Shown here piece after piece: positions 34,857 to 45,456 of a DNA stretch of 64,000 nt. Source of the DNA: Pararhodobacter aggregans (GTDB lineage Bacteria > Pseudomonadota > Alphaproteobacteria > Rhodobacterales > Rhodobacteraceae); the NCBI RefSeq assembly GCF_003075525.1, contig NZ_QDDR01000005.1, positions 1-64,000 on the forward strand, written 5' to 3'. How positions within the stretch are numbered: position 1 is the first letter of the stretch; each line of letters opens with the position of its first letter. Under the pieces are notes generated by a model that saw only the letters and a list, made by a program, of their open reading frames with translations, was not told where the DNA came from and did not search any database. The position numbers were made by a program, and so were the translations under genes.

Positions 34857-35627
34857 ATGGATACCTTGGTTGCGGGTCTGCCGCTTTGGGCCTTCCTTCT
34901 GGCCGCGGCGGTGACGCTGGGCGCGGGTTTCGTCAAGGGCGCCATCGGCTTTGCCATGCCGCTGATCCTGATCGCGGTGCTGCCGTCCTTCATGCCCGCG
35001 CCGGTGGCTTTGGCCACGCTGATCCTGCCGGTGCTGGCCACCAACGCGCATCAGGCCCTGCGCCACGGCTGGGCCCCGGCCCTGGCGGCGGGCAGGACCT
35101 TCTGGCGGCTGATCGCGGCGACGGTGGCGGGGATCCTGATTACCGCGCCCTTCGTGCTGGTCCTGCCGCAACAGGTGATGTTCCTGCTGCTGGGCGCGGC
35201 GGTGCTGTTCTTCGCCGGTCTCCAGCTGAGCGGCTGGGCCCCCGACATTCCCCGCCGCTGGCGCCACCCGATCGAGGCGCTGACCGGCTTCGTCGGCGGG
35301 CTCTATGGCGGGATCTCGGGGGTCTGGGGGCCGCCGACCATCGTCTACCTGCTGGCCGCCAAGGTCGAGAAGACCGAGATGGTGCGCGTGATGTCGGTGC
35401 TTTTCGCCATCGGTGCGGTGGTGCTGACGGTCGCGCATATCCGCTCGGGCGTGCTGAACGCCGAGACGGCGAAGCTGTCCGCCGCCATGCTGGTGCCCGC
35501 GGGGATCGGCATGTGGCTGGGCTACAAGGCGCATGACAGCATGGACCCGGTGCGCTTCAAGCGCTGGACGCTGCTGCTCTTGGCGCTGAGCGCGCTCAAC
35601 CTCTTGCGGAAGGGCTTCTTCGGCTGA
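34857..35627 (+). CDS. TauE/SafE-family sulfite/organic-anion exporter
   Basis: 256 residues, about seven or eight hydrophobic segments. The early GAGFVKGAIGFAMPLILIA and the mid-protein GFVGGLYGGISGVWGPPTIVYLL repeats are typical of TauE/SafE (DUF81) carriers, which move sulfite, sulfoacetate or related anions. The substrate cannot be assigned here, because no sulfur or taurine genes are nearby. It is divergent from the acyl-CoA dehydrogenase. Its last 32 bases overlap the 3' end of the DUF3859 gene on the other strand. Confidence 0.85.
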   Translation: MDTLVAGLPLWAFLLAAAVTLGAGFVKGAIGFAMPLILIAVLPSFMPAPVALATLILPVLATNAHQALRHGWAPALAAGRTFWRLIAATVAGILITAPFVLVLPQQVMFLLLGAAVLFFAGLQLSGWAPDIPRRWRHPIEALTGFVGGLYGGISGVWGPPTIVYLLAAKVEKTEMVRVMSVLFAIGAVVLTVAHIRSGVLNAETAKLSAAMLVPAGIGMWLGYKAHDSMDPVRFKRWTLLLLALSALNLLRKGFFG

Positions 35628-36165
35628 GGGACAGCATCTGCGGCGCGCGGCACAGATGGGCCAGCGCCGGCAGGTCGGACGCCGGGCGCACCTGGAAGGC
35701 GACGGTGAACAGCACCTCGCCCGCCATCGACGCGGAGAAGGTCCATTCGCCCGGCACCATCTCTTCCGGCCGGTCGAACTGGAAGAAGAAGGAATCGCCG
35801 CCGTCGAGCGGCGCCTCGCTGTCCCAGCTTTCGACGCTCATGTTGCTGGGCGGGATCGGCGGATGGGTGACGGTATAGGTCACGGTCGCCGGGGCGCCGG
35901 CGGCCAGCGTGTAGCGCACGCCAAACCCCATGCCCAGGACCATCGGCGCCTGATCGCTTTCCGCCACCAGCACGATGGGTTCGGCCGGGACATGCACCCA
36001 GCCGTCCATGGTGCCGGGGGCGGGGCGGCGCCCGGCGGTCTCGGGCGCGCAGAACAGGCCGCCGACCAGAGTGACGACCGAGGGCGCCACCGGGCCGCGG
36101 ACCTCGGCGGCAGCGGACGCGGCGGTCAGGCACAGGGCAGCGATGAGCAGAGGGAAGCGGGTCAT
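35596..36165 (-). CDS. Secreted DUF3859-like protein
   Basis: 189 residues from ATG 36165. The signal peptide MTRFPLLIAALCLTAASAAA suggests export. The body reads VGGLFCAPETAGRRPAPGT, then GFGVRYTL, THPPIPPSNMSVESWDSEA and RPEEMVPGEWTFSASMAGEVLFTVAFQV. To my memory this matches the DUF3859 family, a beta-rich periplasmic domain of unknown role. Longer in-frame starts exist to 36264 but would hide the signal peptide. Its 3' end overlaps the convergent TauE gene by 32 bases. Confidence 0.7.
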   Translation of the reverse strand: MTRFPLLIAALCLTAASAAAEVRGPVAPSVVTLVGGLFCAPETAGRRPAPGTMDGWVHVPAEPIVLVAESDQAPMVLGMGFGVRYTLAAGAPATVTYTVTHPPIPPSNMSVESWDSEAPLDGGDSFFFQFDRPEEMVPGEWTFSASMAGEVLFTVAFQVRPASDLPALAHLCRAPQMLSLSRRSPSARG

Positions 36166-36263
36166 GGCACAGCTGTAGCCCATGGCCCATGGCAAGTCAC
36201 CGGCGCCGTGGCGCGGCGCGGGCGAGGAGGCGGTCAAAACCTCGGGAGCCTGCACCGATGACA

Positions 36264-36288
36264 AAGGCCCGGGCGGAACCCGGGCCTT
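36264..36288 (-). terminator. Terminator of pckA
   Basis: AAGGCCCGGG (36264-36273) and CCCGGGCCTT (36279-36288) form a perfect 10-bp stem around CGGAA, 23 bases after the pckA stop. On the minus strand it is followed by TTGTC. Confidence 0.75.
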
Positions 36289-36310
36289 GTCTGATCGCGG
36301 TGAGGGTGGC

Positions 36311-37906
<1,596 letters not shown>

Positions 37907-38261
37907 AGTGCTCGCTCCTTCGTCGGGCCGCCGTGTGGCCTCGAAATTGGAAAATCCGGATCAGCCCCCTGCCTCGGGCGGTCCGGTGAACGGTCTCCTC
38001 GACCGACACTTGGCCTATATCATGGCGATTTCGCGGAGGAACAGGACGCATTTCCGCCTTTAGCGCCAACATGCCGCTGTTATCGCAAACTGTCGCATGC
38101 GAAGGTGGAGCGGCGTTCCGATAAGCGAAATCTTCACCGTGACCGCGCTATTTTGGACTCAGTCCCCGGGGTCTTGTTGACTATTCGGTTGATTCTCGGT
38201 GGGGAAATCCACAGAATGAGGCCAAAAAAAGACCAAGTGAGCAGCTTACAAGGACAGGCAC
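37907..38261. promoter_or_regulatory. Divergent pckA/chvI control region
   Basis: This is 355 bases with no gene, upstream of both pckA (minus) and chvI (plus). It contains a perfect 10-bp palindrome TCGCATGCGA (38093-38102) flanked by TTATCG (38080-38085) and CGATAA (38119-38124) inverted arms, and an A-rich patch at 38224-38230. Binding of ChvI is plausible from the conserved arrangement but cannot be shown here. Confidence 0.4.
38189..38217 (+). promoter_or_regulatory. Candidate chvI promoter
   Basis: TTGATT (38189-38194) and CAGAAT (38212-38217) with 17-base spacing, 44 bases before the chvI start. Confidence 0.35.
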
Positions 38262-38963
38262 ATGTCAAAGATCGCACTTGTCGATGACGACAGGAACATC
38301 CTGACGTCGGTCTCGATCTCGCTCGAGGCCGAAGGTTTCGAGGTCGAAACCTATAACGACGGACAATCGGCACTGGACGCTTTCAATCGAAAGCTGCCGG
38401 ATATGGCGGTCCTCGACATCAAGATGCCGCGCATGGACGGCATGGAGCTGTTGCAGCGCCTGCGTCAGAAGACGCAGATGCCGGTCATCTTCCTCACCTC
38501 CAAGGACGATGAGATCGACGAGGTTCTGGGCCTGCGGATGGGGGCGGACGATTACGTCAAGAAGCCCTTCTCGCAGCGCCTGCTGATCGAACGGATCCGC
38601 TCGCTCCTGCGCCGCCAGCAGGCGGTCGAGACGAACGAGGTCGGCACGACCGAGGACACCAAGGTCATGGTTCGCGGCTCGCTCAGCATGGATCCGCTGC
38701 GCCACGCGGTGACCTGGAAGGGCCGCGAGGTCACGCTGACCGTGACCGAATTCCTGCTGCTGCAGGCGCTGGCCCAGCGTCCCGGCTTCGTCAAGTCGCG
38801 CGACCAGCTGATGGACGTGGCCTATGACGATCAGGTCTATGTCGACGACCGGACCATCGACAGCCACATCAAGCGCCTGCGCAAGAAGATGCGGACGGTT
38901 GACGACGAATTCTCGTCCATCGAGACCCTCTACGGCATCGGTTACAAGTATAACGAAGCCTGA
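38262..38963 (+). CDS. chvI: Response regulator ChvI
   Basis: 233 residues. The receiver domain has acidic residues D8-D10, phospho-acceptor Asp52 (VLDIKMP) and Lys101 (KKPF). The C-terminal winged-helix OmpR-type DNA-binding domain covers about 135-230 ([21 protein letters not shown]). It pairs with ChvG downstream to control envelope, acid-response and carbon genes. AAGGACAGG precedes ATG 38262. The order pckA/chvI-chvG-hprK is a well-known alphaproteobacterial block. Confidence 0.93.
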   Translation: MSKIALVDDDRNILTSVSISLEAEGFEVETYNDGQSALDAFNRKLPDMAVLDIKMPRMDGMELLQRLRQKTQMPVIFLTSKDDEIDEVLGLRMGADDYVKKPFSQRLLIERIRSLLRRQQAVETNEVGTTEDTKVMVRGSLSMDPLRHAVTWKGREVTLTVTEFLLLQALAQRPGFVKSRDQLMDVAYDDQVYVDDRTIDSHIKRLRKKMRTVDDEFSSIETLYGIGYKYNEA

Positions 38964-39014
38964 TACAAATGGCCCTGAGGGGGCGATCCCGCAGGGATCG
39001 TCCCGAAACAGAAC

Positions 39015-40736
39015 ATGACGGCGGTGGGGGCACAGGTGACTACGCAATCCGGGACACCCGGAAGCGACGTCGTCCTTGGGGACGACTGGGTTCGGCCGCA
39101 AAGCGCGGTCGACACCGAGGTGCGCATCCACCGCGCCCGGCGTGGCCTGTTCTCGATCTTCCAGTCGCCGCTGGCGCGCAAGATCATCCTGTTCAACATG
39201 CTGGCGCTGGTCCTGCTGGTCGCGGGCGTGCTGTTCACCAACCCGTTCCGCGATTCCCTGGCCCGGCAGCATGAGGTGGCGCTGGTCACCCAGGCCGAGG
39301 GGCTGGCCGATGTCATGGGCGTCCTGCCTGCGCTGGTGCCCGATGCGGGCGCGTATCCGACCGCCGATGCCCGCCGCCTCAGGGCCGGGACGCTCGACGC
39401 GCTGACCCTGAACGCCGAGACCGAGGTGCTGCTCCTCGATGCGGACGGCCGCATCGAGACGGCGCGCCGGGGGTCGGGCGCGCGCAGTTCGACGCCGCTT
39501 GACGCGCTGGAGGTCGATCAGCACCTGACGGTGATCTCGGACATTCTGGACGCGATCTGGTCGGGCCTTGCCGCGGTGGTGCCGGGCGACCGGTCGCCCC
39601 AGCCCGATCCCGCGACCCTGCTGGCCGAACTGCACGCCGAAGCCATGCAGGGCCATTCGTCCAGCCGCGTGCTGCGCCTTGATGACGGGTTCCGCATGCT
39701 GGCCGCCGCGCCGGTGCTGGTCGATGGCCAGCCGGTCGGCAGCGTGGTCATGCAGCAGATCCCCGAGACGATCGAGCATATGCTGCGCTCGGAACGCGAG
39801 CAGGTGCTGCAGATGTTCATCGTGGCCCTGCTGGTGTCGGTCGGGCTGTCGCTGGTGCTGGCCTCGACCATCGCCAACCCGCTGGCCGACCTCGCCACCG
39901 CCGCCGAACTCGGCCGCGACAAGAACGCGCGGCGCATGTCGCCGGGCCGGGTCCGCATCCCCGACCTGACCGGCCGCCCCGACGAGATCGGGCGCCTGTC
40001 GTCGGCCATGCGCGGCATGGTCACGGCGCTTTACGACCGGATCGACGCCAACGAACAATTCGCCGCCGACGTGGCGCATGAGATCAAGAACCCGCTGGCA
40101 TCCCTGCGCTCGGCCGTGGGCACGCTCAGGGTCGCCAAGCGCGAGGATCAGGTGACCCGCCTGCTGGATGTGATCGAGCATGACGTGCGCCGCCTCGACC
40201 GGCTGATTTCCGACACCTCGAACGCCTCGCGGCTGGATTCGGAACTGGTCAAGGAAGAGGAAGAGACCTTCAACCTGTGCAAGACGCTGGACAACCTGTC
40301 CCAGCATCTGGCGCAGGAGGCCGAGGCCAAGGGCGTCGAATTCATCACCGAACTGCCGCGCGATGCGATCATGATCCAGGGGCTGGAGGCGCGGCTGGCG
40401 CAGGTCTTCGTCAACCTCATCACCAATGCCATCAGCTTCTGCGGCGAGGGCGACGCGGTCCGCATCTGGGCCCGCAAGCGCGAGAACCGGGTGCTGGTGG
40501 TGGTCGAGGATACCGGCCCCGGCATCCCCGAAGCCGCGCTGACCAAGGTCTTCAAACGCTTCTATTCCGAACGCCCGCAGGATTTCGGCAACCATTCGGG
40601 GCTGGGTCTGGCGATCTCCAAACAGATCGTCGAGGCGCATGGCGGCGTCATCTGGGCCGAGAATATCCGCCCCACCAACGCCGACCGGAATTCGCCGCCG
40701 CTGGGCGCGCGGTTCGTCGTCGGCCTGCCGCTTTGA
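39015..40736 (+). CDS. chvG: Sensor histidine kinase ChvG
   Basis: 573 residues. TM1 is about 57-76 and TM2 about 270-290, with a periplasmic sensor region of about 190 residues between. A HAMP linker follows. The H-box is FAADVAHEIKNPLASLR with phospho-acceptor His355, the N-box LITNAISFC, and the G1/G2 boxes DTGPGIP and SGLGLAIS. It is the kinase partner of ChvI. The N-terminal cytoplasmic leader of about 50 residues is typical. The TGA overlaps the TTG start of hprK. Confidence 0.93.
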   Translation: MTAVGAQVTTQSGTPGSDVVLGDDWVRPQSAVDTEVRIHRARRGLFSIFQSPLARKIILFNMLALVLLVAGVLFTNPFRDSLARQHEVALVTQAEGLADVMGVLPALVPDAGAYPTADARRLRAGTLDALTLNAETEVLLLDADGRIETARRGSGARSSTPLDALEVDQHLTVISDILDAIWSGLAAVVPGDRSPQPDPATLLAELHAEAMQGHSSSRVLRLDDGFRMLAAAPVLVDGQPVGSVVMQQIPETIEHMLRSEREQVLQMFIVALLVSVGLSLVLASTIANPLADLATAAELGRDKNARRMSPGRVRIPDLTGRPDEIGRLSSAMRGMVTALYDRIDANEQFAADVAHEIKNPLASLRSAVGTLRVAKREDQVTRLLDVIEHDVRRLDRLISDTSNASRLDSELVKEEEETFNLCKTLDNLSQHLAQEAEAKGVEFITELPRDAIMIQGLEARLAQVFVNLITNAISFCGEGDAVRIWARKRENRVLVVVEDTGPGIPEAALTKVFKRFYSERPQDFGNHSGLGLAISKQIVEAHGGVIWAENIRPTNADRNSPPLGARFVVGLPL

Positions 40737-41152
40737 TCCCCGACGGGCCGAACCTGCATGCCTCTGCCGTCGCCTTCGGTCCGGGGCGCGGGGTGCTGAT
40801 CCTCGGCCCCTCGGGCAGCGGCAAATCCACGCTGGCGCTGGCGCTGATCGGCGAGGGGGCGCAACTGGTGGCCGACGATCAGGTGATGCTCTGCCCCGAC
40901 CGGGGCGCGCTCTATGTCCGGGCGCCGCGCCCGATCGCCGGGCTGATCGAGGCGCGCGGGCTGGGTCCCCTGAGGCTGGCCCCGCGACGGCTGGCGCGCA
41001 TGGTGCTGGCCGTCGACATGGCGATGGCGCCGCGCCGCCTGCCCGATCCCGCTGAAAGATGTATCTCGGGGGTCACGATACCGTGTCTTCCCGGCCGGGC
41101 GGACTCGTCTTTCGCGCGCGGATTGGCCCATTATCTACAAGGTCTGCAGTGA
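40733..41152 (+). CDS. hprK: HPr kinase/phosphorylase, short alphaproteobacterial form
   Basis: 139 residues from TTG 40733, which overlaps the chvG stop. Walker A is GPSGSGKST (25-33). LVADDQ carries the acidic catalytic residues, and LIEARGLGP is the HPrK/P signature loop. It lacks the N-terminal domain of Gram-positive HprK, as usual in alphaproteobacteria. It phosphorylates HPr on the regulatory serine, here Ser47 of the HPr encoded 1.3 kb downstream. The unusual TTG start was chosen because it keeps a normal N-terminus and couples translation to chvG. No other suitable start is nearby. Confidence 0.88.
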   Translation: MIPDGPNLHASAVAFGPGRGVLILGPSGSGKSTLALALIGEGAQLVADDQVMLCPDRGALYVRAPRPIAGLIEARGLGPLRLAPRRLARMVLAVDMAMAPRRLPDPAERCISGVTIPCLPGRADSSFARGLAHYLQGLQ

Positions 41153-41164
41153 TGGACGGACGGG

Positions 41165-42064
41165 ATGCAGGATAGCGGCGCGGCGATGCGGGTGGTGATG
41201 GTGACCGGACCTTCGGGTGCCGGCCGGTCGTCGGCCATCGACGCGCTCGAGGATCTGGGGTTCGAGACCATCGACAACCTGCCGATGTCGCTGATCCCGC
41301 GCCTGCTGGACGGCCCGCCGCTGCCCCGGCCGCTGGCGTTGGGCCTCGACGTGCGCAACCGCGACTTCTCGTCCGAGAACCTGATCGAGCTGGTCGACCG
41401 GCTGCACCGTGCGCCGGGCGTGGCCTCGGACCTGCTCTATGTCGATTGCAGCACCGATGTGCTGGTGCGCCGCTTCTCCGAAACCCGGCGCCGGCACCCG
41501 CTGAGCCCGGATGGCGCCCCGCTCGCGGGCATCGAGCACGAGCAGGAACTGCTTGAATCGGTTCGCGAACGCGCCGATGTGCTGATCGACACCACGACGC
41601 TGACGCCGCATCAGTTCAAGGCCGAGATCGGGCGCTGGTTCGCCCCGCGCGAGGGCGGGCCGATGTCGGTGTCGGTGCAGAGCTTCTCCTACAAGCGCGG
41701 TCTGCCGCGGGGCGTCGACATGGTGTTCGACTGCCGCTTCCTGGCCAATCCGCACTGGATCCCCGAATTGCGCGAGCACGACGGCCGCGAGGCCGAGGTC
41801 ACCGCCCATGTCGAGGCCGACCCGCGCTTTGCCGATTTCTTCGAACGGGTCGAGGGGCTGGTGACCTCGCTGCTCGATGCTTTCGTCGATGAAGGCAAGT
41901 CGTCGCTCACCATCGCTTTCGGCTGTACCGGCGGAAAGCACCGCAGCGTTGCACTTGCAGAAAAAATGGCCCGGACGCTTGCGGAACAGGGCTGGCGGGT
42001 GTCAAAGAGGCACAGGGAGCTGGATCGGCGCAAATCTTTGGCAGCGCCGGGTAAGCAAGGGTAA
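41165..42064 (+). CDS. rapZ: RNase adapter protein RapZ (YvcJ family)
   Basis: 299 residues. The nucleotide-binding loop is [10 protein letters not shown], with R in place of the usual lysine, as often in this family. The C-terminal domain carries [24 protein letters not shown] and the signature [10 protein letters not shown]. In E. coli RapZ controls GlmZ decay and senses amino-sugar levels. In other bacteria the role is less clear. It lies between hprK and the EIIA gene, as in other alphaproteobacteria, linking it to PTS signalling. Confidence 0.92.
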   Translation: MQDSGAAMRVVMVTGPSGAGRSSAIDALEDLGFETIDNLPMSLIPRLLDGPPLPRPLALGLDVRNRDFSSENLIELVDRLHRAPGVASDLLYVDCSTDVLVRRFSETRRRHPLSPDGAPLAGIEHEQELLESVRERADVLIDTTTLTPHQFKAEIGRWFAPREGGPMSVSVQSFSYKRGLPRGVDMVFDCRFLANPHWIPELREHDGREAEVTAHVEADPRFADFFERVEGLVTSLLDAFVDEGKSSLTIAFGCTGGKHRSVALAEKMARTLAEQGWRVSKRHRELDRRKSLAAPGKQG

Positions 42065-42068
42065 GGAC

Positions 42069-42470
42069 GTGATCGGAATCGTGATCGTCGCACATGGTGG
42101 TCTGGCGCGGGAATATCTCGCCGCCGTGGAACACGTCGTGGGCAAGCAACTGGGGATCCGCGCGATCGCCATCGAATACGACCATGACCGTGCGCGCAAG
42201 CAGGCCGAAATCTGTGCGGCCGCCGACGAGGTGGACATGGGCGACGGGGTGGTCGTGGTGACCGATATGTTCGGCGGCTCGCCGTCGAACCTGTCGATGC
42301 CGGCCTGTTCCTCGCCCGACCGGCGCATCCTCTATGGTGCCAATCTGCCGATGCTCATCAAGCTGGCCAAGTCGCGCCGCCTGCCGGTGCCCGAGGCTGC
42401 GGCGCTGGCGCTCGACGCCGGTCGGCGGTACATCAATTGTTACGAGCAGACCGGAGGGGGCGGCGTATGA
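42069..42470 (+). CDS. PTS system mannose-type EIIA protein
   Basis: 133 residues from GTG 42069 with GTAAGGAC upstream. The start IGIVIVAHGGLA carries the phosphorylatable His9, and VVVVTDMFGGSPSNLS is the conserved core of mannose-family IIA domains. It has no attached IIB or IIC, and no sugar permease lies nearby, so it is likely regulatory (the PtsN/ManX-like output of a PTS without transport). Its stop overlaps the HPr start (ATGA, 42467-42470). Confidence 0.92.
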   Translation: MIGIVIVAHGGLAREYLAAVEHVVGKQLGIRAIAIEYDHDRARKQAEICAAADEVDMGDGVVVVTDMFGGSPSNLSMPACSSPDRRILYGANLPMLIKLAKSRRLPVPEAAALALDAGRRYINCYEQTGGGGV

Positions 42471-42739
42471 GTGCCGAGCGCGTGCTGAAGATCGTCAACG
42501 AAAAGGGCCTGCACGCCCGCGCCTCGGCCAAGTTCGTCGAGGTGGTCGAAGCCCATGACGCCCAGGCTGAGGTCGAGAAGGACGGGATGAGCGTCTCGGG
42601 CGATTCGATCATGGGTCTGCTGATGCTCGCCGCCTCGCGCGGCACCGAGATCCGCGTGCGCACGAAAGGCGAGCAGGCCGAGCCGCTGATCGAGGCGCTG
42701 GACAATCTGGTGGCCAACCGCTTCGGCGAGCCCTTCTGA
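42467..42739 (+). CDS. ptsH: Phosphocarrier protein HPr
   Basis: 90 residues. The active-site loop NEKGLHARASAKFV has His16. The regulatory serine is in SGDSIMGLLML (Ser47), the target of HprK. Enzyme I (ptsP) is not in the window. GGAGGGGGCG precedes ATG 42467. It ends the chvI-to-HPr run. A copy of the convergent-end repeat follows, before the hybrid kinase on the other strand. Confidence 0.95.
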   Translation: MSAERVLKIVNEKGLHARASAKFVEVVEAHDAQAEVEKDGMSVSGDSIMGLLMLAASRGTEIRVRTKGEQAEPLIEALDNLVANRFGEPF

Positions 42740-42892
42740 GGCCCCGCCAACACCGGCACCGCCCTGTGATCCTGACCCTGCGGCGACCGGCAGGCCCGGC
42801 CGCACCAGCCCCCGGGAAAGCTGCCGGCTCTGCGGCACGGGCCATCCCTCTCGCCAGGGCACCGGCCAACCCGCCCCGACCCCGCATCCCTT

Positions 42893-42980
42893 CATCTTTG
42901 TTCGTCAAATATCCACGGGGTTTCCAAAGGGGGCGTGCCCCCCTTTGGCGAGGGGGCGCGGGGGGCGAGCAGCCCCCCGC
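42893..42980. repeat. Convergent-end repeat family, copy D (hairpin doublet)
   Basis: CATCTTTGTTC...AAATATCCACGGGG, then CCAAAGGGGG/CCCCCTTTGG, then GCGGGGGGC/GCCCCCCGC. It is nearly identical in inverted orientation to copy C (32912-33000). Differences by eye are a few bases near the CATCTTTG end and a one-base loss in the hairpin. It lies between convergent HPr and hybrid-kinase genes. Confidence 0.75.
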
Positions 42981-43015
42981 TTCCGGTCGCCCGAGGCACG
43001 AGGGCGAAACCGCTC

Positions 43016-45220
43016 CTAGCCCGAGGTCGCCCTGAGCGGGATCACCCCGCCGCGCGGCGAGGGGCGGCGGCGGCCGCGTTCGGCGATCAGCGAGCCAAGG
43101 ACGCTGCGCAGCCGGTCCAGTTGCAGGGGCTTGGTCATGCAATCGTCGAAGCCCGCCTGCAGATAGCCCTCGACCTGATGCGACATCGCATTGGCGGTGA
43201 AGGCGACGATCGGCAGCAGCGTCGCGGGGGGCCGGGCTCCCGGCGCGGTCGCCCGCTCGGCTTCCCGGGCGCGGATCTGGCGCAGCACCGAGACGCCGTC
43301 CAGATCCGGCATCGAGATGTCGAGGATCACCAGATCGAAATCCTCGCGCTCATAGGCCCTGAGCGCCTCGGTCCCGTCGGGCACCAGCACCGCGGCGATG
43401 CCCAGCTGCCCCATCATCGCCCCCAGGATCATCCGGTTGGTGCGGTTGTCGTCGGCCGCCAGCACCCGCAGCCCCTGCAGGTCGGACGATCCGGTGACCA
43501 CGGCCGGGTCGGGCGCGGCGTAGCGGATTTCGGGCATGTCGGTGCGCGGCACCGGCAGGAAGATATGCACCTCGGTGCCCTTGCCGATGGTCGATTTCAG
43601 CTCGATCATGCCCTGCATCATCTCGACCAGGCGGCGGACGATGGGCATGCCCAGCCCGGTGCCGCCGAAGCGGCGGGCGATGGAGCTGTCGGCCTGGCTG
43701 AATTCCTCGAACACCTGCGCCATCTGCGCCTCGGTCATGCCGATGCCGGTGTCATGGATCCGCAGGGTGATGCCCCGGGGCGAGGTGCAGTCGATATCCA
43801 CCCCGACCGAGCCCGTCTCGGTGAACTTGACGGCATTCGAGATGACATTGTGCAGGATCTGCAGGATCCGGTGGGGATCGCCCAGCCGTGCGCCCTGGCC
43901 GTCGCCGGTCAGGGTGACGCCGAACGAGATCTTCTTCTCCGAGGCTTTCAGCGTGTGCACCGATTCGATGCGCTGGGCCAGATCGGTCGGGATGAAGGGC
44001 ACCGTCTCGATTTCCAGGAGGTCGGCCTCGATCTTCGACATGTCCAGCAGGTCGTTGATGATGCTCAGCAGCAGCGCGCCCGAATCGTGCATCACCTTGA
44101 CCATGCGGCGCTGGTCGGCGTCGCTGACCAGCCGCTCCAGCACCTCGGCCACGCCGAGAACGCCGTTCAGGGGCGTGCGCATCTCGTGGCTCATCTTGGC
44201 GAGGAAATTCGACTTGGCGGCATTGGCGCGGTTGGCTTCCTCCAGCGCCTCCTGCCGTTGGCGGTCGGCATGGACCTGATCGGTGACGTCGAGCACGGCA
44301 TAGACCACCCTCGCGGTCGAGGTCTCGCCGCCCACCACCGGCGCGGCATGGACCGAGCAATAGCGCAGCCCGTCCGGGCAATGCAGCGCGAAGCGTTCGG
44401 CGGGCCAGGGCTGGCCGGTGGCGATGGTGTGGTCAAACGGGGTGTCGCCCTTGACATAGGGCGTGCCGTCCTCGCGCGTGTAGCGCCAGCCGTCGTCGTC
44501 GTGGCTTTTGCCGATCATCTGTTCCAGAGAGACGCCCATCACCGTGACGGCCGCGTCATTGGCGAACTGGATCACGCCCTCTTCGTCGAAAACGATGATC
44601 CCCATCGCCGTGGTTGCCAGGATCGAGGACAGGAAGGCCCGTTCGCCCGCCAGTTCCGCCTGCGCGGCGCGGACCGCCAGTTCCTTTTCCCGCCTGAGCA
44701 GCACCGAGCAGATCACATCCGCCACCGATTGCAGCAGATAGACCTCGCCCGCCAGGAAGCCGTGGGTGTTGCGGACCCCGTCGAAGCCGACGAAGCCGTA
44801 CATCTTGCCCTCGGACATCATCGGCACCAGCAGGATCGAGCGGATCGCCTGCGATTCCAGCAACTCGCGCGAGGGCGAGCCGGGTTCGAGCTGGGCCACG
44901 TCGGGGACGTTGAACTGCTCGCCGTGGTGCAGGGGTTCAAGGCTGGGGCCCAGCATCTCCATCGGCAGGGATTGCAGGTGCTCGATCATCGGATCGATAC
45001 CCTCGGCGCACCATTCATGGGTGTTGTCCGACACCTCGCCGCGGTTCACGAAGACATAGGCGCGGTCGCGGACGCAATAATCGCCGATGCGCGAGATGGC
45101 TTCCTGCACCACCGCGTCAGTCTGGTCGATGGGCGCCCGCAGCAGGTCGTTGAGGATATCCACCACCAACGCCTGGATTCGGGTAAGCCGCGTCTCGTTG
45201 CTGATGATGTCATCACTCAT
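43016..45220 (-). CDS. Hybrid sensor histidine kinase (GAF-PAS-HisKA-HATPase-REC)
   Basis: 734 residues with no membrane segment, so cytoplasmic. A GAF-like domain covers about 20-180. A PAS domain covers about 200-320 (SSILATTAMGIIVFDEEGVIQFAN). The HisKA box FLAKMSHEMRTPLNG has phospho-acceptor His345. The ATPase domain has DTGIGMTEAQ and FGGTGLGMPI. The C-terminal receiver has ADDN and phospho-acceptor Asp634 (VILDISMPDLDG). It needs a downstream histidine-phosphotransfer protein, none of which is adjacent. The signal is unknown. GAF and PAS suggest a soluble or redox/light ligand. Confidence 0.92.
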   Translation of the reverse strand: MSDDIISNETRLTRIQALVVDILNDLLRAPIDQTDAVVQEAISRIGDYCVRDRAYVFVNRGEVSDNTHEWCAEGIDPMIEHLQSLPMEMLGPSLEPLHHGEQFNVPDVAQLEPGSPSRELLESQAIRSILLVPMMSEGKMYGFVGFDGVRNTHGFLAGEVYLLQSVADVICSVLLRREKELAVRAAQAELAGERAFLSSILATTAMGIIVFDEEGVIQFANDAAVTVMGVSLEQMIGKSHDDDGWRYTREDGTPYVKGDTPFDHTIATGQPWPAERFALHCPDGLRYCSVHAAPVVGGETSTARVVYAVLDVTDQVHADRQRQEALEEANRANAAKSNFLAKMSHEMRTPLNGVLGVAEVLERLVSDADQRRMVKVMHDSGALLLSIINDLLDMSKIEADLLEIETVPFIPTDLAQRIESVHTLKASEKKISFGVTLTGDGQGARLGDPHRILQILHNVISNAVKFTETGSVGVDIDCTSPRGITLRIHDTGIGMTEAQMAQVFEEFSQADSSIARRFGGTGLGMPIVRRLVEMMQGMIELKSTIGKGTEVHIFLPVPRTDMPEIRYAAPDPAVVTGSSDLQGLRVLAADDNRTNRMILGAMMGQLGIAAVLVPDGTEALRAYEREDFDLVILDISMPDLDGVSVLRQIRAREAERATAPGARPPATLLPIVAFTANAMSHQVEGYLQAGFDDCMTKPLQLDRLRSVLGSLIAERGRRRPSPRGGVIPLRATSG

Positions 45221-45456
45221 GACTGTTGGTCCCGGCCCGTCCGACGTTATGCCCGGCTGATCGCCTGATCGGTTTGCCCAAAATTAGTTAATGATCTGTG
45301 TTCTGCACTAGGGGCTATGCAATTTGCGATGCAACCCACAGGTGAAGTGTGACCTTTCCTGTGCGATACGTCAATGATGGCGAGCGTTTGGGCCGGTTCT
45401 TGATGCGACGTAAAGCTTGGGCTAGCAGGTCAGCATCGCTTTCTCCGGAGGCTGCC

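Noticed and set aside
38976-39004. GCGATCCC-GCA-GGGATCG hairpin between chvI and chvG as a terminator
   Set aside because: It has a short loop and no T run. chvG must be read through from chvI, so it was not listed as a feature.
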